A stretch of 64,000 nt of DNA from Corallococcus sp. CA053C (GTDB taxonomy: Bacteria; Myxococcota; Myxococcia; Myxococcales; Myxococcaceae), in assembly GCF_003611675.1 (NCBI RefSeq), contig NZ_RAWA01000001.1, positions 1 through 64,000 of the forward strand, given 5' to 3'. Position numbers and translations under genes: made by a program. A model generated the notes under the pieces. The model ran no database searches and was not told where the DNA came from. It saw nothing but the letters and a program-made list of their open reading frames with translations. Below, piece after piece: positions 35,420-43,964 of the stretch. Every line of letters starts with the position of its first letter. Position 1 is the first letter of the stretch.

Positions 35420-36400
35420 ATGCCCACACTGGCAGAGCTTCCCAAGGCACAGAAGAAAATCAACTGCGTCTGGATTGGGAACGGTCCCATCAACTACCTG
35501 TCAGCGTTCAACATCCTCAGCTGGATCGCGTGCGGCTGGACCGTCACCATCTACAAGCACCCCGCCCCCGTGGAGGGTGCCTCCGTGAGCTCGCTGTTCC
35601 CCATGGATGCCCGTCCGGCGTTCTACCATATTGGCGAGGGTGACCTCTCCGTCGTTTCCCTCGCCGCCACGCTCGAACCCGAAACTCCGGTCATGCCAAA
35701 TGCCCGGACCATGCTGCGGAAGTGGATTGCTCAGATTGGCGTCGGTTACACCAGCTACGCCATCGGTGACCTGACCAAGTCCTTCATCGCGGGGACGCGT
35801 GTGGGCATCGTGCTGGACCTGAAGATTGGACCCAGCAAATGGATCCACACCTATCCCGCGGATCGCTTCCTTGACAGCTTCATCAGCTTTTCCCGCGCGG
35901 GTGCCGGTGGCGTGGAAAACCAATGCCTGGGCAGCTTTCTGCTTGCCGCTTCTAACAAGTACGGTAGCAACTTCGACCAGGGCGTGAACTTCCGCCTGGG
36001 CGGCGCCACCTTCGCCGGGAAGAACGAGGCAGAGGCGGTCTTCGGCTCCATCACGGGGATGCACCAGAACGCGTTCAACAAACTGCGGTTTGGCCCCGGG
36101 GCCAGAGGGACGGACGTCAGGACGTTGAACAGCGAGGCCACGTCGTTCACGGAACTTCGTGGCGTGAACAACTCGGGTCCGTTCCGTGTCTACCAGACCC
36201 CTGGTTATTTCAATTGGAAGCAGGGGGAGTATCCGGAACTGAAGAAGGCCAACGAAGTGCTTGTCGCCAACACGCTGCGGGATGACCACGGCTTTGGGGG
36301 GTTCGGGGCCGCGCCCGCGCCGTTGGAGACCAACGGCTTCTACTACATGGTCATCCAACCCATGGCCCGTAAAGCCATCAACTCCCTCGACCCGGGGTGA
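35420..36400 (+). CDS. Putative glycosyltransferase-like protein
   Basis: 326 aa from ATG 35420, with aggA-type ribosome-binding site 8 nt upstream. The N-terminus KKINCVWIGNGPINYLSAFN followed by WTVTIYKHPAP resembles the opening of capsular/toxin-type DXD glycosyltransferases (KKIHQIWIG). A segment GTRVGIVLDLKIGPSKWI lies where those enzymes have the GGIYLDxD motif, but the acidic pair is reduced to D-L-K. No signal peptide or membrane segment. The fold assignment is tentative. Its 3' end overlaps the converging 36378 gene by 23 bp. Confidence 0.55.
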   Translation: MPTLAELPKAQKKINCVWIGNGPINYLSAFNILSWIACGWTVTIYKHPAPVEGASVSSLFPMDARPAFYHIGEGDLSVVSLAATLEPETPVMPNARTMLRKWIAQIGVGYTSYAIGDLTKSFIAGTRVGIVLDLKIGPSKWIHTYPADRFLDSFISFSRAGAGGVENQCLGSFLLAASNKYGSNFDQGVNFRLGGATFAGKNEAEAVFGSITGMHQNAFNKLRFGPGARGTDVRTLNSEATSFTELRGVNNSGPFRVYQTPGYFNWKQGEYPELKKANEVLVANTLRDDHGFGGFGAAPAPLETNGFYYMVIQPMARKAINSLDPG

Positions 36401-36992
36401 TCGAGCGTACCGGGTAGCGCAGGTGGGTCACGCCGACGCCCGCGGTCACCGTCGGGTTGCCAAGGACGGCTGGCGTACCGGTGAGGTGGTCAAAGAGTCG
36501 AACTCCGGAGCCCAGAAGAACCGCCGCGATGTCGATGTGGAGTTCGTCGAGGAGGCCCGCATTCAGGCACTGCTGGATGGTGTCAGCGCCATGGACCCCC
36601 ACGGCCTTCCCGGCGGCAGCGGCCTTGGCCTGGTTCACGGCGCTTTCGATGCCGTCGGTCACGAAGTGGACCGTCGAGTCGGGTCGCGGCCATCCGGCGG
36701 GGATGTGGTGGGTCAGGACGAATGCGGGTCCCCACGCGTGATTTCCGCCCCAGCCCTGGGCGACGTCGAAAGTGCGTCGGCCGGTGAGCACGGCACCCAG
36801 TTCGGACCAGAGACCGCGCAGGTGCTCGGCGCTCGGACCGGACACCTTGAACGTCATGGGGTCCGCCCCTCCGGTGGGGAATTCGACGTCCCCCGAGGTG
36901 AAGTACCAGTCGAACACTTCGGCCACGCCATCGTTGCGGTCAGCGACGTAGCCGTCGAGCGACATGGACATGATTGCGACAACCTTCGACAT
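36378..36992 (-). CDS. Dihydrofolate-reductase-family protein (RibD C-terminal type)
   Basis: 204-aa RibD C-terminal/DHFR-like reductase. MSKVVAIMSMSLDGYVADRN is the typical N-terminus; LGAVLTGRRTFDVAQGWGG binds the nucleotide, and LDELHIDIAAVLLGSGVRLF is the C-terminal signature. These NADPH-dependent proteins are often plasmid- or island-borne; the substrate is unknown. Length is standard. Confidence 0.9.
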   Translation of the reverse strand: MSKVVAIMSMSLDGYVADRNDGVAEVFDWYFTSGDVEFPTGGADPMTFKVSGPSAEHLRGLWSELGAVLTGRRTFDVAQGWGGNHAWGPAFVLTHHIPAGWPRPDSTVHFVTDGIESAVNQAKAAAAGKAVGVHGADTIQQCLNAGLLDELHIDIAAVLLGSGVRLFDHLTGTPAVLGNPTVTAGVGVTHLRYPVRSITPGRGS

Positions 36993-37053
36993 GGCGAGGT
37001 TCCTTTCGAGGGGCGGAGACTGCGTTCAGCGGTATGCGGGGCTCAAGGTTCGC

Positions 37054-37413
37054 TCAAGGTTGCTCCAGGCCCACCTTCGAGGCGACCTCTTCCAAGACAT
37101 CGCGGGGAAGGCGGAGGGCCGTGACGAACTCCTCCCAGGGCTGGGCGCCCGTCTCCTCCGCGCCATCGAGCAGCGCCTTCAGCGCGAAGAACCAGCTCCA
37201 GGTCATCCAGAACTCATCCACCGAGCCGTCATCGCTGAAGGGCTGGCCTCCGACATCGATGAAGAAGCCACCCTGGAAGCTGCAACAGCTCACGGGCGGG
37301 TGACGCAGATACATATCCACGGCTTCGGCTTCCAATCCCTCCAGGGATTCGAGCGGCACCCAGTCCGGACCGATGCGCACGCGGAACTCCGCCTGGAAGG
37401 GTGAGGGAGCCAT
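37054..37413 (-). CDS. In-frame-deleted paralogue of the 29787 gene
   Basis: 119 aa from ATG 37413 (MAPSPFQAEFRVRIGPDWVP). The frame is intact through SCCSFQGGFFIDVGGQPFSD, but AQPWEE is followed directly by FVTALRLPRDVLEEV. Compared with 29787-30358 it lacks 213 nt (71 codons). The ends of the deletion share TCCT. The central Trp/Phe-rich region (EFWMTWSWFFALKALLDGAE) is well kept. Function unknown; probably no longer functional, though the frame is open. Confidence 0.75.
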   Translation of the reverse strand: MAPSPFQAEFRVRIGPDWVPLESLEGLEAEAVDMYLRHPPVSCCSFQGGFFIDVGGQPFSDDGSVDEFWMTWSWFFALKALLDGAEETGAQPWEEFVTALRLPRDVLEEVASKVGLEQP

Positions 37414-37556
37414 GTCGGGGAGCGTAGCGCATCCCGTCCGCCGCCACGCGCGAACGGAACCTCGGGGCACCCAGACGGTCTCCCGCGGAACCCGATGGCC
37501 CTGCTCATGGGGTGGTGCCCGACAGCCAGTCCGATCGCCTGGAGCGCGCTCGAGCA

Positions 37557-38135
37557 TCACCACCGTCGGCGAACGGTCGCCTTGGGGCCGGTCACCAGGC
37601 TCGCCGCAGGCACGTCGTCGACGACGACCGCCCCGGCCGCGACCACGGCGTCACGCCCGATACGGACCCCGGGCATGATCGTCGCGCCCGCGCCGATCCA
37701 CACGTTGTCCGCCACGTCGATGGGTGCGCCCGTGAGGTACAGCCGCCGCTCGCCCGGGTCGACCGGATGGCTGACGGTGATGAATGTGGCCTTCGGGCCG
37801 ACCATCACCCCTTTGCCCAGCCGAATGCCGGCGTAGTCGAGGAACGTGCAGCCCTGATTGATGAACACGCGCTCGGAAAGCTCCAGATGAAGGCCGTGGT
37901 CCGTGTAGAAGGGCGGATAGATCGTCACCCTTCCCGGGAGCGGTCGGCCCAGGATCTGCTCGAACAGCGCTGCCTTGCCCGCCTCGTCGTCGAAAGGCAG
38001 GACGTTGAGGCGCGACGTCAGCTCGGTGACCCGCAGCACCCTCTGGCTCATCGCCGTGAACTCGGGGCTGAGAACCCTCTCCCCGATCGCCTGGGACTCG
38101 GGGCTGTGGATGCGCATGAGACGGTCAATGGGCAT
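37557..38135 (-). CDS. Maltose/galactoside O-acetyltransferase family protein
   Basis: 192 aa from ATG 38135 (MPIDRLMRIHSPESQ). Left-handed beta-helix acetyltransferase of the LacA/Maa/NodL type: YPPFYTDHGLHLELSERVFI then NQGCTFLDYAGIRLGKGVMV and ATFITVSHPVDPGER with the catalytic His. The hexapeptide run NVWIGAGATIMPGVRIGRDA completes it. It transfers acetyl from acetyl-CoA to a sugar hydroxyl. Length is standard. Confidence 0.92.
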   Translation of the reverse strand: MPIDRLMRIHSPESQAIGERVLSPEFTAMSQRVLRVTELTSRLNVLPFDDEAGKAALFEQILGRPLPGRVTIYPPFYTDHGLHLELSERVFINQGCTFLDYAGIRLGKGVMVGPKATFITVSHPVDPGERRLYLTGAPIDVADNVWIGAGATIMPGVRIGRDAVVAAGAVVVDDVPAASLVTGPKATVRRRW

Positions 38136-38410
38136 TCCACGAGCTTCGCGCCCTCCCCCCACGCACGTCCAGCGGTGCCTACCCAAGACCCGGTCGCTGC
38201 GTCATCGGTGCGTCAAGGACACCTTGCGCCGTGCATCCAGGCAACGGCGCGAACGCCGAACGGCATGGCGAATCCGCACCGGACTCCCCATGCCGCCCGA
38301 ACTGGATCGCGACGTCGAGCAAGCGCACCCAATCCGCGCCTTACAGCACCCACGAATGACTGCCCATGAGGTGGTCAGTGGCGACGCACCTCCATGAGGC
38401 CCCTCTCCTG

Positions 38411-40279
38411 TCAGAACATCATCAGGCAACTGATGCCCACATCGACAAGCTCTGAGATGGCGCCAGGCGGACTGGACGTAGGCGGGATGTTGCTGATCGC
38501 GACAGGCGCAGACCACTGGTTGTAAAGCGGATCGGATGACGAGATGTAATACAGGTCCCCGCTCGTGCCACTCTGGTAGAAGCAGTAGAGCTGAGTCCCG
38601 CTGCCGTTGTCATACGAAACAAAGGCGATGTTTGTCGGAGAGCTTCCAACATCGATGACGTATTCGGTCGTGCTCGGCGTGTATGCCACCATGCAGATAT
38701 AGTTTCCGGTGGTGTACGCCACGTAGACGTTGCCTGAGTACGTGCACGCCGCTGGCGAGGTATATGTGCTGTACGTCCCATACACACCCGTCAGGGCAGT
38801 GATGTTCACCTCGGTATCTGCTCCCCACCCAGAACTGGTGTTGCGCACCGAGCAGTACAGCTTGCCGTTGTCGTTCGCAGCCGCATGAAAGACGTAGAGA
38901 TTATCGCCCAAAACCGTTGTCGCGGGTGAGCTCCACAGGGCTCTATCGGGCATCGGGCCCGAGGGATCCCAGCTCGCTCCACCATCGTAGGATTGGAGGT
39001 AGCAAAGTGCATTGCCAGGCTGCTGGAAGAACACGTAGAGCGAACCGTCGAATGCGACGGGACTGGGTGAGGCAGTCATACCTCCACCGCCCAGCAGGAT
39101 GACCGGCGAAGACCAGCCGTTCTGGCCGTACGTGACATAATACAGTGCCCCGGAATTGCCTGCCCCTTGGTAGAAGCAATAGATCAGATTGTTGTAGGCC
39201 ATGAGGCCCGGTGACTGAGAGAGCGTGCTCGGAGCCCCGGTCATATACGGTCCGCTCAGACTCCCGCCGGAACTTTGCGGCGCGAGCAGAGCATAGAAGA
39301 GTTGGCCGTCGGTTCCGGGACCCTGCATCATGCAAATGAGCTGGGAGTTCAGCACAGCCAGGGACGGAGCGACTGATAGCGCAGTGCCCTTGACCCAAAG
39401 CGGTGTGCTCCAGGTGCTTCCGTCCGATGAACTGACATAATAGAACATGTCGTCATTCCCGCCCCCCTCGTAGAGCACGTAGAGGATGCCGTTCACGACG
39501 GTGGCGCCCGGCACATTGGACATGGACACACTCGTTATCTGCTTGTCGCCGGCCCAGTTTCCCGCCGTATCCAGGACGTTGTACCAGAGCTGGCCATCAA
39601 CCGATCCCCCTTGGTGAAAGACATAGAGTTCGTCCTGGCCGGTGGAAGGATTGGTGAACACCGCGGTCGCAGGGGATGTTGACATCCCGACGTTGGGCAC
39701 CTGGGTGCTGCTGCTCCAAGAGCCAGAGCTTCCGTCGCTCGACTTCGTATACCAAAGGCTCCCGTCGTTATCAGCCCCCTGGTAGAAGACATAGAGCTCA
39801 CCGTTGAAGACGACCGCGGAGGGGCAGTCGGACATGACCGGACCCGTGCCGATCTGCCAGTAAAAGCTCTGGCCCATGATGCAGTAGAACAGCGTACCGT
39901 TCGGCCCGTTGAGCCCCGTGGCTTGCACGCCCTGCCAGAAGACATACACCTGGCCATTGAAGGTCACTGCACCGGCTCCGGTGGCGGTTTCAGCGACCTT
40001 TACTTCCGTCTGACCCGACCACGCAGTCCCATTCCAGGTGTTGTAGAACAGGTATTGGGTATCCGATGGCGCGCTTGGATAGAACACGTAGGTCAGGCCG
40101 TTGCATGACGCTACCGCTGGCGGATTGTTCGCAATGCCGTTGACCTCGAACGCCGTCCATAACGGTTGCCAGATCAGCGATGAATCCGCCGCTTTTTCTC
40201 CAACAGCAATAAGCAGGCTCTTGCCATCTTCCGCGGGTGAAAAGACTGCCATGATTCCGTCTGTAACGATATCTACCAT
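38411..40279 (-). CDS. Repeat protein, probable beta-propeller lectin, without signal peptide
   Basis: 622 aa from ATG 40279, with AGGAGA 7 nt upstream. About ten repeats of roughly 55 residues share the pattern hxVFNGELYVFYQGADNDGS, then LWYTKSSDG, S-W, and PxV. This is the pattern of PVL/AAL-type fungal propeller lectins and of bacterial relatives. Trp and Tyr are abundant at the repeat edges, as in sugar-binding sites. No signal peptide is present, as is usual for fruiting-body lectins released by other routes. GC content is lower than in the flanks. Sugar binding is inference. Confidence 0.75.
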   Translation of the reverse strand: MVDIVTDGIMAVFSPAEDGKSLLIAVGEKAADSSLIWQPLWTAFEVNGIANNPPAVASCNGLTYVFYPSAPSDTQYLFYNTWNGTAWSGQTEVKVAETATGAGAVTFNGQVYVFWQGVQATGLNGPNGTLFYCIMGQSFYWQIGTGPVMSDCPSAVVFNGELYVFYQGADNDGSLWYTKSSDGSSGSWSSSTQVPNVGMSTSPATAVFTNPSTGQDELYVFHQGGSVDGQLWYNVLDTAGNWAGDKQITSVSMSNVPGATVVNGILYVLYEGGGNDDMFYYVSSSDGSTWSTPLWVKGTALSVAPSLAVLNSQLICMMQGPGTDGQLFYALLAPQSSGGSLSGPYMTGAPSTLSQSPGLMAYNNLIYCFYQGAGNSGALYYVTYGQNGWSSPVILLGGGGMTASPSPVAFDGSLYVFFQQPGNALCYLQSYDGGASWDPSGPMPDRALWSSPATTVLGDNLYVFHAAANDNGKLYCSVRNTSSGWGADTEVNITALTGVYGTYSTYTSPAACTYSGNVYVAYTTGNYICMVAYTPSTTEYVIDVGSSPTNIAFVSYDNGSGTQLYCFYQSGTSGDLYYISSSDPLYNQWSAPVAISNIPPTSSPPGAISELVDVGISCLMMF

Positions 40280-40880
40280 GGTGTTCTCCTTGCTTGGAAT
40301 GGCGCATCGCGCCGGTGAACGGCGTCGCCTCTCAAAGAGCGACGTCGCCGTCTCAACAGGCACAGCCTGCTGAAATTCGTGAATGACAAGGGGCCTCTGT
40401 CAGCCTCTCCAGCCCCTCCCTGTCATTGGCATGCAGGTGGGTGGGTGTTGGCGCGCAGGGGAGCGAGGAGAGCAACCCAGGAATCTGGGTCACTCCAACG
40501 ACACGCAAGTTTTTTTATCATGCGTCTCCCCGTGAAGCTTCCCGCACCGTGAGTCATTCTCTAACAAGTAATAAAAACCAATGCAAGTGACGACCGGGTG
40601 GATCCAGCAACAGGAGGGATTGGACTGGAATAATCCACCGCGCCAGACGGACGGAACGCTGGTACTCCAGGGTTCGAACGCCTGCATGGCTCCATGACAC
40701 AGCGCCCCCGGACAATGACTAATCGGAATTACTGTGAAATGAATGGGTGACAGCCCTTGGTCTCAGGAGGCCGCGACACACAAAAAATACATGCACATAC
40801 GTATCTTCACAAAGAATACTCATGCACCTGAAAATAGGCGCGTACACATAAAAATGGGTGCGGCTGTGAGGGTGGAGGGG
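40280..40880. other. AT-richer intergenic region
   Basis: About 600 bp, clearly lower in GC than the rest of the window (for example around 40500-40600 and 40740-40860). I see no gene with coding features. It would carry the promoter of the minus-strand lectin gene. Confidence 0.5.
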
Positions 40881-40894
40881 CCGAGGAGGACTGC

Positions 40895-41010
40895 GGACGG
40901 GTGCAGCCCGGGCAGTGCGCGGGGCCTCCACACCGAGGGCAGGCGAACACATTCAGCGCGAAGTTCCTGCGCACCCTCCCTGGACGCCGTGGCCTCGCGC
41001 ACGGGGCGAC
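40895..41010 (-). pseudogene. Probable IS91-family transposase C-terminal fragment
   Basis: The minus strand reads RRNFALNVFACPRCGGPAHC, similar to the RRxFAxDVLACPxCGG zinc motif near the end of IS91-type transposases. Nothing else of the gene is recognisable. Confidence 0.4.
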
Positions 41011-41065
41011 GGCTTCTTCCTTCAGCCCAAGCCGAGCGGCACCAGGCGGGTGGCCAGCGGCCGCC

Positions 41066-42351
41066 ATGGACGCGTACCTCGCGGTGCCCACCCCGGCGAA
41101 CTTCGATGGGCTGGTGCGCACCCTGGCCCTGGAGCAGGCCACCTCCATGCAGACGGCCCTCCAGGCCAGCCGGGACCGGCTCGCCGCGGATCCCAATGCG
41201 CTGCTTGGAATGCAGACCGTCGCACGGCAGACCCAGACGCTGGCCAACTACGTCCTGGCGTCCACGCAGCTCCCCCTCATGCCGGAGCGCTTCGACACCC
41301 TGCGGCCCTTCGCGCAGGCCGTGGATCCGTCGTGGGCCCAGGTCTCCTTCGAACAGCTCACGCAGGACCCGGCGCTCTATCAGCGACTCCTCAAGGACCT
41401 CGATACGGCGAGGGGGCCGCTCTCCGGCAGCGGCCCGCTGCTGCCCCAGGGCCCCAACCCGGAGCTCGCCTCGGCGCTCCAGGACTTCCGCCCCACCATG
41501 GATGTGCTCATGGGGCCACCCCACGCGGCCGGGGTTGCCCTGTCGGAGTCCGTGAAGCGGGCCGGGGAGCAGCTCGATTACGCGCGCAAGCAGTACCCGG
41601 AGCTGGCGGCGCTGGACCTCGGCACGCTGCTCGGAACGCGGGACGCCTCCCAGGTCGTCGCGACGCTGGATGCCCGGCTGGCGGAGGTGGACAGCCTCGT
41701 CGGCGCGCTGCGCACGGGGACCCCGGGAGCCTCGGACCTCTTCCCCATCGCCATGCTCGCGGCGCAGTTGGTGGGTTCGGAGCTGGTGGCCCACCCGAGC
41801 ACGGCCAACCTCCAGGCCTTCGATGCGGCCTTCCAGAGTGTCCAGACGATCCAGCAGGCCCGCGTCGACGAGCAGCGCGTCGACCTGGCGCTCAAGGCGG
41901 TCAACCTGATCGCGGGCGCCGGCGCCTTCTTCGCGAGCGGCGGCCTGTCGATCCTCTTCTACGGCGCGTCCCTGGTGACGAACGTCGCGCAGGGCAAGCG
42001 ACTGGTGGACCAGTACCAGGGCGCGCAGCAGCTCTCGCAGTACAACGCGGGAGGCATCCTGGACATGTCCGGCGTGAAGCGTCCGAGCGAGTCCGCCTTC
42101 GCGCTCGACATGGCGTTCACCGTGGCGTCGACGAAGCGTTCCAGAGACAGGGGATCGCCAGCCAGATGATTGGCCAGTCCTTCGACTGGGCGAAGAAACA
42201 GGGGGTCGACTTCATCACGGGGAACTTCTCGGACGAAGGAATGGCCGCGGTGCGCGCCTACTGCGAGCGCAACAACATCCCCTTCTTCTCGGTGTCCTAC
42301 GCGCCACGGTTGACGCTCATCTACATCGGCGACCTGCCCGTTCCTCCCTGA
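41066..42351 (+). pseudogene. Membrane-associated helical protein joined out of frame to a GNAT-like end
   Basis: From ATG 41066 (MDAYLAVPTPANFDGLVRTL) a helical protein runs to about 42125, with a hydrophobic pair LIAGAGAFFASGGLSILFYG near residue 285. The frame then gives TKRSRDRGSPAR and stops at 42169. In another frame the DNA continues VDEAFQRQGIASQMIGQSFD, then GNFSDEGMAAVRAYCERNNI and IYIGDLPVPP to 42351. That end resembles the RxQGIAS acetyl-CoA loop and Asn/Tyr end of GNAT acetyltransferases. Either a frameshift broke one gene or two fragments were joined. It looks like polymorphic-toxin-type debris. Confidence 0.6.
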
Positions 42352-42357
42352 GGGCTC

Positions 42358-42519
42358 GGCAGCTCCGACGGCACCGTCCGCGTCTGGTCGCTCCACTCGC
42401 CTGAGTGCCTCGCCGTCCACGACGTCGGTCACGCCGACCTCGAAGGCCTGCTGCTGCACGACGGCGCCATCTACGTGACCTGCCGGAGCGAGCTCGTGGT
42501 GATTCCCCTGCCTGCGTGA
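42358..42519 (+). pseudogene. WD40-repeat protein fragment
   Basis: GSSDGTVRVWSLHSPECLAV is a WD40 strand with the DGTVRVW signature, followed by HADLEGLLLHDGAIYVTC, then a stop at 42517. No start is present; only the last one or two blades remain. Confidence 0.7.
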
Positions 42520-42642
42520 GCGTCTCGTTACCGAGATGCGTCAGGAAGGTGCTCGAGAACCTGCTTCGCACGCGCCCTGGGCGCACCTTCGACCTCGAGC
42601 ACCTCCACCTTGAAGGCGTAGGAATCATCCAGGAAGCCACGG

Positions 42643-42678
42643 AAAAGCCCGGCCATCCCTCGCGGGCGCCGGGCTTTT
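42643..42678. terminator. Bidirectional intrinsic terminator
   Basis: aaaagcccggc (42643-42653) pairs with gccgggctttt (42668-42678) around a 14-nt loop. The A-run on one side and T-run on the other make it work in both directions between converging genes. Confidence 0.85.
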
Positions 42679-42704
42679 CATGATGAGACCCTGGCCCGAA
42701 AGGC

Positions 42705-43037
42705 CTAGCAGGTCTTGTTGTAGAGCGCGATGCAGTTGTCCTTGAACTGCTGGTAGCTGCACTTGCCGTTCTGCTGACAGGTCGCCCAGCCGTTGTAGCG
42801 CGGGTCCTTACAGTACAAGAGCGTGACCCAGCATCCGGCCCCCATCGCGGAGACATCGCCGCTCGAGTCCTGCATCGACGCCAGCGGTTCTTCAGAGCTC
42901 ATGGGGCCGAAGTCCAGGTTGATGCCCTGACCGGACTCGGTCGTCACCGTCTGCACCGTGTCCGACGAGGCGTCCTCCGCACCACATCCCATGAGAGGAA
43001 CCGCGACCAGCATGAGCCCCAGGAGAAGCTTCTTCAT
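42705..43037 (-). CDS. Small cysteine-rich lipoprotein
   Basis: 110 aa: signal MKKLLLGLMLVAVPL with lipobox LMGC. A low-complexity acidic spacer follows, then a C-terminal module with cysteines at CWVTLLYC, TCQQNGKC, DNC and final KTC. Six cysteines would give three disulfides. ggaga precedes the ATG at about 10 nt. Function unknown. Confidence 0.85.
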   Translation of the reverse strand: MKKLLLGLMLVAVPLMGCGAEDASSDTVQTVTTESGQGINLDFGPMSSEEPLASMQDSSGDVSAMGAGCWVTLLYCKDPRYNGWATCQQNGKCSYQQFKDNCIALYNKTC

Positions 43038-43305
43038 TGTTGTTCTTTCTCCCTCAGTGAAATCAAAACGCCTGAGGGCGCGTCGCCACGTGGATGGACG
43101 GCATCCACACCCGACATCCTAGAATAAATACCAAAACGACATAAACGAGAAATACCCCAAATGTAAGCAAGAGCACGAACCTGCCTGGCCGCGACCTCGC
43201 AAGCCGACGGGCTCTGCACGAAAGAATGCAAAAGAACTCCCTGGGGCCCTTCCCTGGAGGAACGGCGGGCCGCACCGCCGCAACCCGCTTCCGCCAGGAG
43301 CCTCC

Positions 43306-43773
43306 ATGTTCCGGATTCCGTCCCTGTGTCTCTGCCTGTTCGCCTCGCTCGCCATCGCCGACGATTCCTCCTCGAAGCCCGCGAAGCTCACCGTGGCCCA
43401 GAAGAACGGCTGGGCCGCCTACGACAAGGAGCTGAAGGTGAAGGAGGACGCGGTCAACAAGGCCTGCGGGTCGGCCTTGAAGAGCAGCTTCGACAAGGCG
43501 AGCTACCCCGCCTTCGACCCGCTGAAGGACCGGACCCAGGGCGCATGCAAGGCAGCCGTGGGCACCCTGGTCGCGGTCTGCGGCACCATGGATGGCAAGG
43601 CGGCGGTGAAGGAGGCCGTCACCCAGACGGTCTGCCGCCTGTCGACGGACGGAACCCGGGTCTCACTCGACGCGGGCGTGCTGACCGTCCACATCGACCC
43701 GGAGAAGAGCTCCATCGTGGGCAAGCAGGCCGGGAGCTACAGCTGGAAGAGCGCCCTCGAGGAAGTGCTGTAG
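43306..43773 (+). CDS. Small exported protein of unknown function
   Basis: 155 aa from ATG 43306, with caggag 8 nt upstream. The signal peptide is MFRIPSLCLCLFASLAIA. The mature part is Lys/Ala-rich and helical with four cysteines (NKACGSAL, GACKAAV, AVCGTMD, TVCRLS), ending in a beta strand (VSLDAGVLTVHIDPEKSS). I recognise no family. Confidence 0.8.
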   Translation: MFRIPSLCLCLFASLAIADDSSSKPAKLTVAQKNGWAAYDKELKVKEDAVNKACGSALKSSFDKASYPAFDPLKDRTQGACKAAVGTLVAVCGTMDGKAAVKEAVTQTVCRLSTDGTRVSLDAGVLTVHIDPEKSSIVGKQAGSYSWKSALEEVL

Positions 43774-43964
43774 CCCCGCCTGTCAGGCAGGGCCGGGACT
43801 CGGCGGAGGAGCAGAAGGTGGGCCGAGGCCCCCGTCCCAGCGGAGGCAGATGCCTAGCTTCTTCAGGAGCAGGTCCAAAGGTGTGCCTCCTTCAGCTGGT
43901 GCAAGGGTCGCGTGGGCGGCCTCCCGTCAATGGCTGAGCAACTGGCACCGACGGAGGGATCGCG

